Below are positions 8,057 through 14,541 of a stretch of 41,452 nucleotides of DNA, in pieces. Numbering within the stretch: the first letter of the stretch is position 1; each line of letters opens with the position of its first letter. Position numbers and translations under genes: made by a program. Origin of the DNA: Hydrogenophilus sp. (GTDB taxonomy: Bacteria; Pseudomonadota; Gammaproteobacteria; Burkholderiales; Thiobacillaceae); contig DYFK01000006.1 of NCBI GenBank assembly GCA_020725265.1, positions 122,366-163,817 of the forward strand, written 5' to 3'. The notes beneath the pieces were generated by a model. It was not told the DNA's origin and did not search any database. It worked only from the letters and a program-made list of their open reading frames with translations.

Positions 8057-8389
8057 TCAGTAGCCGCCCTTGCCGAACGGCTTGGGCAAACCGGCGACCT
8101 TGGCCGACTGACGGTTGGGCTGCAAGGGGAACAGCTCATACAGGACTTTTTTCCAGTCGACGCTGTCATCCTCGTCGGTGAGCATGGCCACCATGTTGCG
8201 GAAGTTGGGGGTGTGACCGTCTTCCTGATAGCGCTCACGCATGAAGCGGACGACCTGCCAGTGCTGATCGGTCAGGGTGATGCCCTCGGCCTCGGCGATG
8301 ATGGGCACGATGTCGTCGCTGAAATTGGGTTCGACCAGAAAGTTCTCGTCGTCGACTTCCAGTTCCTCACCGTTCAAAACGTATCCCAC
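8057..8389 (-). CDS. DsrC/TusE/RspA-superfamily protein lacking both redox cysteines
   Basis: 110 aa, clearly homologous to the DsrC encoded at 13263 (shared HWxVVxFxRExY, YELFP and the C-terminal KxAGLPKP). The flexible C-terminal arm reads QSAKVAGLPKPFGKGGY, whereas DsrC reads QACKIAGLPKPTGCI. The upstream Cys is Ala, and the penultimate Cys is replaced by Lys at the aligned position, in a tail three residues longer. It therefore cannot form the DsrC trisulfide or disulfide. Cys-less members of this superfamily have been proposed to act as regulators (RspA). AGGAGAG precedes the ATG. It lies between the Cas6-like and rhodanese genes. Confidence 0.88.
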   Translation of the reverse strand: MGYVLNGEELEVDDENFLVEPNFSDDIVPIIAEAEGITLTDQHWQVVRFMRERYQEDGHTPNFRNMVAMLTDEDDSVDWKKVLYELFPLQPNRQSAKVAGLPKPFGKGGY

Positions 8390-8436
8390 GGTTCTCTCCT
8401 ATTACACACGGGTTGCAAAATATTCCCAGACGGCGT

Positions 8437-9090
8437 TCAGCCGATGGGCACTTCCTTGATCGATTTGTGCGGTATGAAGATGCCGCATCCATAGCCGCGA
8501 TGCAGTCCCAGCCCGATTTCCTGGAGGGTCAGCGACTGCATCAGGCTGACATCGTGCAGCATCAGGCTGTAACCGCCAATTACCCCATTAGGGGTGTGCA
8601 TTTCTCGGCGCTTGCCCGGGATCATGCCAGCCTGGATGCCGAGCTCGTCGAGACGACGGCTGGCCTCGTCCAGAAAGGCGGCCTCCTCGACCGGGCCGAG
8701 CACGACGAAATGCGAATACAGCGTGGCATATGGCGTCAGCGTTTTTTCTTTCAAGGCGCCGATGCCGAGTGGGCCGGCGCCCGGATCGATGGTCTTGCCG
8801 ACCAGTTCGCCAGCGGCCTCCAGGCGATCGACCGGCAGGCGCAGAACCAGCTTGACCCGGCGATTGATGACCAGATTGGCATTGCGGCCGCTGGGCGCGC
8901 CATGCACGGGATGAATGCCGGCTTCCGGGATTTCGCGCAACCAGGGCAGGAGTCGGGCGATTTCCTCATGGAGCGCGGCGCCATGGTCGGCCGGGATTTC
9001 CATGCCGACCAGGTCGAACTGCAAATCCTTGACCTTCGCGGTGTAATCGAAATCCTTGATGGCTTCCCATTCCGGGTTGTACATGCGCAT
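8437..9090 (-). CDS. Cas6/Cmx6-family RAMP protein (orphan, no CRISPR array)
   Basis: 217 aa. The pattern matches what I know of the type I-MYXAN Cas6/Cmx6 family: an N-terminal VGMEIPADHG with a candidate catalytic His36, then GIHPVHG, LVLRLPVDRL and LVGKTID. TPYATLYSHFVV and FLDEASRRLDELGI follow, then SLTLQEIGLG. Near the C-terminus lies the Gly-rich loop GLGLHRGYGCGIFIP (Gly193-Gly203) that binds RNA in Cas6 proteins. Cas6 enzymes cut CRISPR precursor RNA at repeat hairpins. No array or other cas gene is visible here, so a CRISPR role is doubtful. GGAGAG precedes the ATG, which follows the small upstream gene by 3 bp. Possible RNA target: dsr hairpins (inference). Confidence 0.72.
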   Translation of the reverse strand: MRMYNPEWEAIKDFDYTAKVKDLQFDLVGMEIPADHGAALHEEIARLLPWLREIPEAGIHPVHGAPSGRNANLVINRRVKLVLRLPVDRLEAAGELVGKTIDPGAGPLGIGALKEKTLTPYATLYSHFVVLGPVEEAAFLDEASRRLDELGIQAGMIPGKRREMHTPNGVIGGYSLMLHDVSLMQSLTLQEIGLGLHRGYGCGIFIPHKSIKEVPIG

Positions 9091-9093
9091 GGA

Positions 9094-9336
9094 TCAGCTC
9101 TCCTCCGTATCCGGACCGGGATTCAGGGGCGAGGCCCATTTCAGCATCTCCTCCGCCCAGTATTTCGCGGTCACCGGATCGACATCGAAAATGGTGAAGC
9201 GGGCACCGCGTTCGCGGATGCGCAATCGCAACATTGGCGTGCCGCCGGCTTCGTACCGGACATCCTGCAATTCGATTTCCTGGTTGCCGAAAGGATTGCG
9301 GAATTTCGCGATGGCGGTGATCTGGTCCATAATCAT
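9094..9336 (-). CDS. Small hypothetical protein, 80 aa, first gene of the divergent block
   Basis: MIMDQITAIAKFRNPFGNQEIELQDVRYE opens a short soluble protein without cysteines. It looks like mixed beta strands (IELQDVRY, PMLRLRIRERGARFTIFDVD) ending in a helix (PVTAKYWAEEMLKWAS). ATG 9336 or 9330 may be the start; neither has a strong ribosome site. It ends 3 bp before the Cas6-like gene, so the two are likely coupled. I do not recognise the family. Its fixed spacing to the RAMP gene makes it a candidate partner. Confidence 0.7.
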   Translation of the reverse strand: MIMDQITAIAKFRNPFGNQEIELQDVRYEAGGTPMLRLRIRERGARFTIFDVDPVTAKYWAEEMLKWASPLNPGPDTEES

Positions 9337-9607
9337 CAGAATTTCTGGATGTGCTTATTGTCTGACATTTTCACTCAGGTATAAGCGCGGCGGTATGGGT
9401 TCGTGCGGGACCTACCCGATCGGGTAGGTGTCAGGTTACCCGAGCGAAATACCCGGTTACCCCTTCGGAATGATGGTGGCCCCGATAAGCGCTCCCTAAT
9501 ATGGGCGCACTCGTTCCGCCTGGGGTATCGGCCGGCGGAAAGGTGCTGTGAGTAGTGGCAACACCTCGTACGTACACTGTGGTTCAAGACTTCAAGGAGA
9601 AAGACAG
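9337..9607. promoter_or_regulatory. Divergent control region between the RAMP/DsrC-like block and dsrA
   Basis: This 271-bp region is the longest non-coding stretch in the window. It holds a 20-bp palindrome (9410-9429), further TACCCG-like motifs to 9464, two GGTTACCC direct repeats 21 bp apart (9434 and 9455), and a candidate -10 box TAATAT at 9497-9502 for dsrA, without a convincing -35. An AT-rich stretch near 9340-9385 could hold the minus-strand promoter. The dsrA ribosome site AAGGAGAAA lies at 9594-9602. Confidence 0.6.
9410..9429. promoter_or_regulatory. Perfect 20-bp palindrome, candidate operator
   Basis: ACCTACCCGATCGGGTAGGT is its own reverse complement over all 20 bases. It has no loop, so it looks like a protein-binding dyad rather than an RNA hairpin. 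Half-site TACCCGA (9413-9419) recurs at 9437-9443 and in related form at 9450 (TACCCGG) and 9458 (TACCCCT). Confidence 0.65.
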
Positions 9608-10915
9608 ATGGCTAAGCAAATGATCAATACGCCGAACCTGGATGAGCTGGAATCCGGTCCGTGGCCTTCCTTCGTGACCGGCCTGAAGCGTCTGGCCAAG
9701 GACAACGACATGATGGTCGACCTGATGGGCCAGCTGGAAACCTCCTACGAGACCAAATTCGGTTACTGGAAGGGTGGTACCGTCGGCGTGGTTGGTTATG
9801 GCGGCGGCGTGATCCCGCGCTTTACCGAACTGAAGGATGAAAACGGCAAGCCGAAATTCCCCGAGGCCGCCGAGTTCCACACCCTGCGCATCCAGCCGCC
9901 GGCCGGCATGCACTACACCTCCGACCTGCTGCGCCAGATGTGCGACGCCTGGTTGGAGACCGGCGGTTCCGGCCTGATCGCCTTCCATGGCCAGTCTGGC
10001 GACATCATGTTCCAGGGCATCAAGACCGAGGACGTCCAGCGTTCCTTCGACAAGTTCAATGAAATGGGCTTCGACCTCGGTGGCGCCGGTCCCGCGCTGC
10101 GCACCTCGATGTCCTGCGTCGGTGCCGCCCGTTGCGAAATGTCCTGCTATGACGAGGCCCGCGCCCTGCGCACCGTCATCAACAACAACCTGGACGACAT
10201 GCATCGTCCGTCGCTGCCGTACAAGTTCAAGTTCAAGTTCTCCGGCTGTCCGAACGACTGCGTCAACGCCATCCAGCGTTCCGACATGGCCACCATCGGT
10301 ACCTGGCGCGACAACATCCGCGTCAATGAGGGCCAGGTTCGCGAGTACTACAACGCCAAGGGCATGAACACCCTGGTCAACGACGTCATCAGCAAGTGCC
10401 CGAGCAAGGCGATCACGCTGGAGTCCGCCGCCAAGGTCGACAAGTCGAACGCCGGCCTGTCGGTGGCCGATCTGGGCGACGGCAACGCCATGTGCATCGA
10501 CAACAAGAACTGCGTGCGCTGCATGCACTGCCTGAACGTCATCCCGGGTGGTCTGCTGCCTGGCAAGGACAAGGGCGTCACCATCCTGGTCGGCGGCAAG
10601 GGCGTGCTGAAGATTGGCGCGACCATGGGTACCGTGGTGATCCCGTTCATGAAGATGGAGTCCGACGAGGATTTCGAGAAGCTGAACGATCTGGCCCGCA
10701 ACATCCTGGACTTCTTCGCCGAGAACGCGCTGGAGCACGAGCGCACCGGCGAGATGATCGAGCGTATCGGTCTGGTCAACTTCCTCGAAGGTCTGGATAT
10801 CGAGGTCGACCCCAACATGATCGTGCATCCGCGTACCAACCCGTACGTCCGCACCGACGGTTGGGATGAAGAAGCCGAGAAGTGGTTCGAGCGCAAGCAG
10901 GCCGCCGCCGCCTGA
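9608..10915 (+). CDS. dsrA: Reverse-type dissimilatory sulfite reductase, alpha subunit
   Basis: 435 aa from ATG 9608, with AAGGAGAAA just upstream; an in-frame GTG at 9548 has no support. DsrA carries siroheme (amide) coupled to a [4Fe-4S] cluster. The ligand pattern C170-x5-C176 (SCVGAARC) and C214-x3-C218 (SGCPNDC) is intact. A ferredoxin-like insert has C264, C302, C305 and C308 (NCVRCMHC). In sulfur oxidizers the cytoplasmic alpha2beta2 enzyme runs backward, oxidizing DsrC-bound sulfur to sulfite. It is the first gene of the operon. A 14-bp hairpin follows its stop. Confidence 0.98.
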   Translation: MAKQMINTPNLDELESGPWPSFVTGLKRLAKDNDMMVDLMGQLETSYETKFGYWKGGTVGVVGYGGGVIPRFTELKDENGKPKFPEAAEFHTLRIQPPAGMHYTSDLLRQMCDAWLETGGSGLIAFHGQSGDIMFQGIKTEDVQRSFDKFNEMGFDLGGAGPALRTSMSCVGAARCEMSCYDEARALRTVINNNLDDMHRPSLPYKFKFKFSGCPNDCVNAIQRSDMATIGTWRDNIRVNEGQVREYYNAKGMNTLVNDVISKCPSKAITLESAAKVDKSNAGLSVADLGDGNAMCIDNKNCVRCMHCLNVIPGGLLPGKDKGVTILVGGKGVLKIGATMGTVVIPFMKMESDEDFEKLNDLARNILDFFAENALEHERTGEMIERIGLVNFLEGLDIEVDPNMIVHPRTNPYVRTDGWDEEAEKWFERKQAAAA

Positions 10916-10925
10916 GTCGAGTGTT

Positions 10926-10956
10926 CCGCCTTGCCGCCATTCTGGTGGCGAGGCGG
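10926..10956 (+). other. Intercistronic hairpin between dsrA and dsrB
   Basis: Arms 10926-10939 (CCGCCTTGCCGCCA) and 10943-10956 (TGGTGGCGAGGCGG) pair over 14 bp with two G-U pairs and a 3-nt loop. There is no T-run, so it looks like an mRNA stability or processing element, not a terminator. Confidence 0.7.
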
Positions 10957-10994
10957 GGATAACAAGTTTCCGATTTCACTAGTTGGAGAGAAGT

Positions 10995-12068
10995 ATGGCT
11001 GAAAGGACTCACGAAACCATCGAATCCGGCGCGCCGGACCCGATGCCCTACATGCACCCCGTGATGAAGAAAAATTACGGCAAGTGGAATTTCCACTCGC
11101 ACCCGAAGCCGGGCGTGCTTTATCACCGCGCCGAAAGCGGTGACGAGATCTGGACCGTCAAGGCCGGCACCCAGCGTCAGATGGACCACTACACCGTGCG
11201 CAAGCTGGCCGATCTGGCCGATCAGTTCGCCGATGGCTACGTTCGCTTCACGACCCGTTCCAACATCGAATACATGGTGACCGACCAAGCCAAGGTGGAG
11301 CCCCTGATCAAGGCGCTCACCGACAATGGCTTCCCGGTTGGAGGCACCGCCAACTCGGTGTCCATGGTTGCCCACACCCAAGGCTGGCTGCACTGCGACA
11401 TCCCCGGCACCGACGCCTCCGGCGTGGTCAAGGCGCTGATGGATGACCTGTATCACGACTTCGTCAACTGTGAGATGCCGAATCGCGTGAAGCTGTCGAC
11501 CTCCTGCTGCGAAATCAACTGCGGCGGTCAGGCTGATATCGCCATCATCGTCCAGCACACCAAGCCGCCGAAGATCAACCACGATCTGGTCGCCAACGTC
11601 TGTGAGCGTCCCTCCGTCGTCGCCCGTTGCCCGGTCGCGGCCATCCGTCCCGCCCTGGTCAATGGCAAGCCTTCCCTGGAAGTCGACGAGAAGAAGTGCA
11701 TCTGCTGTGGCGCCTGCTTCCCGCCGTGCCCGCCGATGCAGATCAACGATCCCGAGCATTCCAAGATCGCGATCTGGGTGGGTGGCAAGAACTCCAATGC
11801 CCGTTCCCGTCCGACCTTCCACAAGCTGGTCGCGGCCGGCCTGCCCAACAACGCACCGCGTTGGCCTGAAGTCGGCGCCGTGGTCAAGACCATCCTCGAG
11901 GCCTACAAGGCCGATGGTCGTCCGTGGGAGCGCATGAACGACTGGATCGACCGGATCGGTTGGCCCGCGTTCTTCGAGAAGACCGGTTTGCCGTTCACCA
12001 AGTATCACATTGATAACTGGCGCGGTGGCCGCAACAGCTTGAACGCTTCGGCGCACATCCGCTTCTGA
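10995..12068 (+). CDS. dsrB: Reverse-type dissimilatory sulfite reductase, beta subunit
   Basis: 357 aa from ATG 10995, preceded by GGAGAG at 10985-10990. Partner of DsrA. It shows the DsrB form of the cluster motif (STSCCEINCGG and later ARCPVAA) and a ferredoxin-like domain (KKCICCGACFPPCPPM). In characterised DsrAB the beta subunit binds the catalytic siroheme at the subunit interface and the C-terminal arm of DsrC enters the cleft. The 78-bp gap to dsrA contains a strong hairpin, as does the gap to dsrE. Confidence 0.98.
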   Translation: MAERTHETIESGAPDPMPYMHPVMKKNYGKWNFHSHPKPGVLYHRAESGDEIWTVKAGTQRQMDHYTVRKLADLADQFADGYVRFTTRSNIEYMVTDQAKVEPLIKALTDNGFPVGGTANSVSMVAHTQGWLHCDIPGTDASGVVKALMDDLYHDFVNCEMPNRVKLSTSCCEINCGGQADIAIIVQHTKPPKINHDLVANVCERPSVVARCPVAAIRPALVNGKPSLEVDEKKCICCGACFPPCPPMQINDPEHSKIAIWVGGKNSNARSRPTFHKLVAAGLPNNAPRWPEVGAVVKTILEAYKADGRPWERMNDWIDRIGWPAFFEKTGLPFTKYHIDNWRGGRNSLNASAHIRF

Positions 12069-12075
12069 TCGACCT

Positions 12076-12101
12076 CCGGTCCCGGTGCTCGCCGGGGCCG
12101 G
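12076..12101 (+). other. Intercistronic hairpin between dsrB and dsrE
   Basis: Arms 12076-12085 (CCGGTCCCGG) and 12092-12101 (CCGGGGCCGG) pair over 10 bp with one G-U, loop TGCTCG. No T-run follows. Probably modulates mRNA stability at the dsrAB/dsrEFH junction. Confidence 0.6.
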
Positions 12102-12135
12102 TGCCAATCGGATATTCGGAGATAGGGATACTTAA

Positions 12136-12528
12136 ATGAAAATCGGTGTATTAGTTAGCGAAGGGCCTTATACCCATCAGGCCTCGGATACCGCTTACAA
12201 CTTCGTCAAGGCCGCGCTGGACAAGGGCCACGAAATCTTTCGCGTGTTCTTCTATCACGATGGCGTCAACAACGCGACGCGCTTGACCGAGCCGCCGCGC
12301 GACGACCGCAATATCGTCAATCGTTGGAGTGAGCTCGCCAAGGAGCACAAGCTCGATCTGGTGGTGTGCATCGCCGCCGCCCAGCGTCGCGGCATCATGG
12401 ATGAGAACGAAGCCAAGCGTCAGGGCAAGGATGCTCACAACATCGCCGAGGGCTTCCGCATTTCCGGCCTGGGTCAGTTGGTCGAGGCCGGCATCCAGTG
12501 CGATCGTCTCGTGACTTTTGGTGATTGA
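12136..12528 (+). CDS. dsrE: Sulfur-carrier protein DsrE
   Basis: 130 aa, the same length as the Allochromatium vinosum protein. It has a DsrE/F-fold core and the active Cys78 in LVVCIAAAQRRG, the residue that accepts sulfane sulfur, and forms a cytoplasmic E2F2H2 hexamer that hands sulfur from TusA to DsrC. The start ATG 12136 has GGAG and AGGGA further upstream. dsrE, dsrF and dsrH follow each other at 10-12 bp spacing. Presence of dsrEFH is the mark of a sulfur-oxidizing, not sulfate-reducing, Dsr system. Confidence 0.97.
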   Translation: MKIGVLVSEGPYTHQASDTAYNFVKAALDKGHEIFRVFFYHDGVNNATRLTEPPRDDRNIVNRWSELAKEHKLDLVVCIAAAQRRGIMDENEAKRQGKDAHNIAEGFRISGLGQLVEAGIQCDRLVTFGD

Positions 12529-12538
12529 GGGAAAAGCG

Positions 12539-12928
12539 ATGAGCGACGAAATGATGGAAGAAGATGGCGTCATCAAGAAGTTCATGTTCGTGAACCGCAA
12601 GGCGCCCTATGGCACGATCTATGCGCTGGAAGGCCTGGAGGTCGTGCTGATTTCCGCCGCCTTCGAGCAGGATGTCAGTCTCGCGTTTGTGGACGATGGC
12701 GTCTTCGAGCTGAAGAAAGGCCAGGACACCAAGGCGCTCGGCCAGAAGAATTTCTCGCCGACCTACCGCGCGCTGGAAGGTTACGACATCGAGAAGCTGT
12801 ACGTGGAACGCGAGTCCATGGAGGCGCGTGGACTGAGCGAGGAAGACCTGCTGGTCGACGTCCAGGTCGTTTCCGCCGCCGAGATGGCTGATCTCATGGC
12901 CGAGCAAGATGTCGTGATCAGCTTCTGA
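12539..12928 (+). CDS. dsrF: Sulfur relay protein DsrF
   Basis: 129 aa from ATG 12539, preceded by GAGGGAAAAG. Second subunit of the DsrEFH hexamer, homologous to TusC. The sequence KKFMFVNRKAPYGTIYALEGLEVVLISAAFEQDV is typical of the family. It contains no cysteine, in line with a structural role beside DsrE and DsrH. An in-frame GTG at 12518 lies inside dsrE and has no ribosome site. Confidence 0.96.
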   Translation: MSDEMMEEDGVIKKFMFVNRKAPYGTIYALEGLEVVLISAAFEQDVSLAFVDDGVFELKKGQDTKALGQKNFSPTYRALEGYDIEKLYVERESMEARGLSEEDLLVDVQVVSAAEMADLMAEQDVVISF

Positions 12929-12940
12929 GGGAGAAGAGCA

Positions 12941-13240
12941 ATGTTGCACATCGTCAATAAATCGCCGTTCGAACGGAACTCGCTGGAGAGTTGCCTGCGT
13001 CTGGCGAAACAAGGCTCCGCGGTTCTGCTGATCGAGGACGGCGTCTATGGCGCCGCCCAGGGCAGCAGCGTGGAGGCGAAAGTCCAAGGCGCCATGGCCA
13101 ATGTCAAGGTTTATGCCCTGGACGCCGATCTCCAGGCGCGTGGCATGGCCAACAAGGTGTTGGATGGTGTCACGGTCGTCGATTACGGCGGTTTTGTGGA
13201 TCTGGTCGCTGAACACAGCAATCTCCAGTCCTGGTTGTAA
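12941..13240 (+). CDS. dsrH: Sulfur relay protein DsrH
   Basis: 99 aa, TusB/DsrH family: MLHIVNKSPFERNSLESCLRL carries the single conserved Cys18, and AVLLIEDGVYGA is the second signature. It completes the DsrEFH complex that passes sulfur to DsrC. GAGGGAGAAG precedes the ATG, 12 bp after dsrF. Confidence 0.96.
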   Translation: MLHIVNKSPFERNSLESCLRLAKQGSAVLLIEDGVYGAAQGSSVEAKVQGAMANVKVYALDADLQARGMANKVLDGVTVVDYGGFVDLVAEHSNLQSWL

Positions 13241-13262
13241 TTTTTCTTGAAGGAGTAACGCT

Positions 13263-13598
13263 ATGCCCATGGTTGAAGTTGCCGGTAAAACTTTCGAGGT
13301 CGACGAAGAGGGCTACCTGACCAATCTGGCTGATTGGAACATGGATGTCGCCGGTTATTTGGCCGCCGAGGAAAAGGTCGAGATGACCGACTCTCACTGG
13401 GAAGTGGTCAATTTCCTGCGCGAGTACTACGACGAGTACCAGATCGCCCCCGCCGTTCGCGTGCTGACCAAGGCGATCGCCAAGAAGCTGGGCGCCGACA
13501 AGGGTAACAACAAGTACCTGTACGAGTTGTTCCCCTACGGTCCCGCCAAGCAGGCCTGCAAGATCGCTGGTCTGCCCAAGCCGACCGGTTGCATCTGA
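13263..13598 (+). CDS. dsrC: Sulfur-carrier protein DsrC
   Basis: 111 aa with both C-terminal redox cysteines, Cys99 (QACKIAGLP) and the penultimate Cys110 (PTGCI). DsrC carries persulfide from DsrEFH to DsrAB. Its trisulfide or disulfide form is the substrate of the DsrK catalytic subunit. The ribosome site is AAGGAG at 13250-13255. A TTCG hairpin and then an intrinsic terminator follow, consistent with the high and partly separate expression known for dsrC in other species. A cysteine-less paralogue is encoded at 8057-8389. Confidence 0.98.
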   Translation: MPMVEVAGKTFEVDEEGYLTNLADWNMDVAGYLAAEEKVEMTDSHWEVVNFLREYYDEYQIAPAVRVLTKAIAKKLGADKGNNKYLYELFPYGPAKQACKIAGLPKPTGCI

Positions 13599-13611
13599 TA
13601 TCGCGGTATCG

Positions 13612-13627
13612 GCCCGGTTCGCCGGGC
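13612..13627 (+). other. TTCG hairpin after dsrC
   Basis: GCCCGG-TTCG-CCGGGC, a perfect 6-bp stem with a stable tetraloop 13 bp after the dsrC stop and no T-run. Likely a 3' stabiliser for dsrC mRNA upstream of the terminator. Confidence 0.65.
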
Positions 13628-13654
13628 TGATCTCTCGGCTGTTACATCATGGCC

Positions 13655-13729
13655 GGGAGTGGAGAGTCGAGCGTGAAAACCTCGGCCCGGGGTTTTTTTA
13701 CCTCAAGATCGACTCTCCACTCTCGACTC
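13655..13729. repeat. Heptad-periodic bipartite repeat enclosing a terminator (copy 3)
   Basis: Left arm reads GGGAGTG, GAGAGTC, GAGCGTG (13655-13675). Right arm reads TCGACTC, TCCACTC, TCGACTC (13709-13729). Bases 13657-13670 and 13709-13722 are a 14-bp perfect inverted repeat. The centre is the terminator at 13676-13699. Left-arm sequence is close to that of the repeat at 7997. Confidence 0.65.
13676..13699 (+). terminator. Intrinsic terminator between dsrC and dsrM
   Basis: Arms 13676-13683 and 13689-13696 (AAAACC paired with GGTTTT, plus a T-G and a C-G pair) enclose a 5-nt loop, and the T-run continues to 13699. Because dsrM has no other obvious promoter, it is probably leaky, lowering expression of the membrane complex relative to dsrABEFHC. 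Confidence 0.7.
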
Positions 13730-13748
13730 GCTGTTGCAAGAGGAACGG

Positions 13749-14486
13749 ATGACTTCGCTGACTGTTCTATACACGGCTATTTACTATTTCGCCGCGATCG
13801 TTTTCATCGCGGGCGTGGCCTATCGGATTTATGAGTACAGCCGCACACCGGCCCCACTGGTGATCCCGACCACGCCGGCGCCGACCAGCAACAGTGGTGT
13901 TGCTCTACGCATGGCGCGCGAAGTCGTCCTGTTTGAATCACTGTTCAAATCCAATAAATGGATATGGGTGTTCGGCTGGCTTTTTCATGTCGGACTGGCG
14001 CTGGTGCTGTTGCGGCATTTTCGCTATTTCCAGGAGCCGGTCTGGTTCTGGGTCGAGTTCATCCAGCCGTTCGGCAAGTACGCGAGCTTCGCCATGGTCG
14101 CGGGCCTGGCAGGCCTGTGGGCACGACGCTTCCTGGTTGATCGTGTTCGTTACATCTCGACACCGTCCGACCACCTGATGCTCGCGCTGCTGATTGGTAT
14201 CGGCATGTCCGGCATGATGATCACCTTCGTCGCGCATACCGACATCGTCGCGCTCAAGGCGTTCACTCTCGGCCTGATGACCTTCGACTGGCATCCCGTG
14301 CCGGCCGATCCGATCCTGCTGATCCATCTGGCGCTGGTCGCGTTGCTGATGATCATCTTCCCGGTCAGCAAGCTGCTGCACGCGCCCGGCATCTTCTTCA
14401 GTCCGACCCGCAACCAGAAGGACAACCCGCGCGAGACCCGTCACATCGCGCCATGGGCGTCCGCCATGGAACGCGACAAGGCCTGA
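13749..14486 (+). CDS. dsrM: Membrane cytochrome b subunit DsrM
   Basis: 245 aa from ATG 13749 with AGAGGAAC upstream. NarI-like integral membrane protein with about five to six hydrophobic helices. Histidines within helices (FHVGLALVLLRHF, TPSDHLMLALL, LIHLALVALL, SKLLHAPG) are candidate ligands for two b hemes. In DsrMKJOP it links quinone to the cytoplasmic subunit DsrK. First gene after the dsrC terminator. Confidence 0.95.
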   Translation: MTSLTVLYTAIYYFAAIVFIAGVAYRIYEYSRTPAPLVIPTTPAPTSNSGVALRMAREVVLFESLFKSNKWIWVFGWLFHVGLALVLLRHFRYFQEPVWFWVEFIQPFGKYASFAMVAGLAGLWARRFLVDRVRYISTPSDHLMLALLIGIGMSGMMITFVAHTDIVALKAFTLGLMTFDWHPVPADPILLIHLALVALLMIIFPVSKLLHAPGIFFSPTRNQKDNPRETRHIAPWASAMERDKA

Positions 14487-14541
14487 TCGCCGAACGTACC
14501 GACAACCCGTTGTGAACGCATAAGAGAGTCAAGGAGCCAAC

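Noticed and set aside
9548-9607. Upstream GTG start extending DsrA by 20 residues
   Set aside because: ATG 9608 has a strong ribosome site and the extension does not resemble DsrA.
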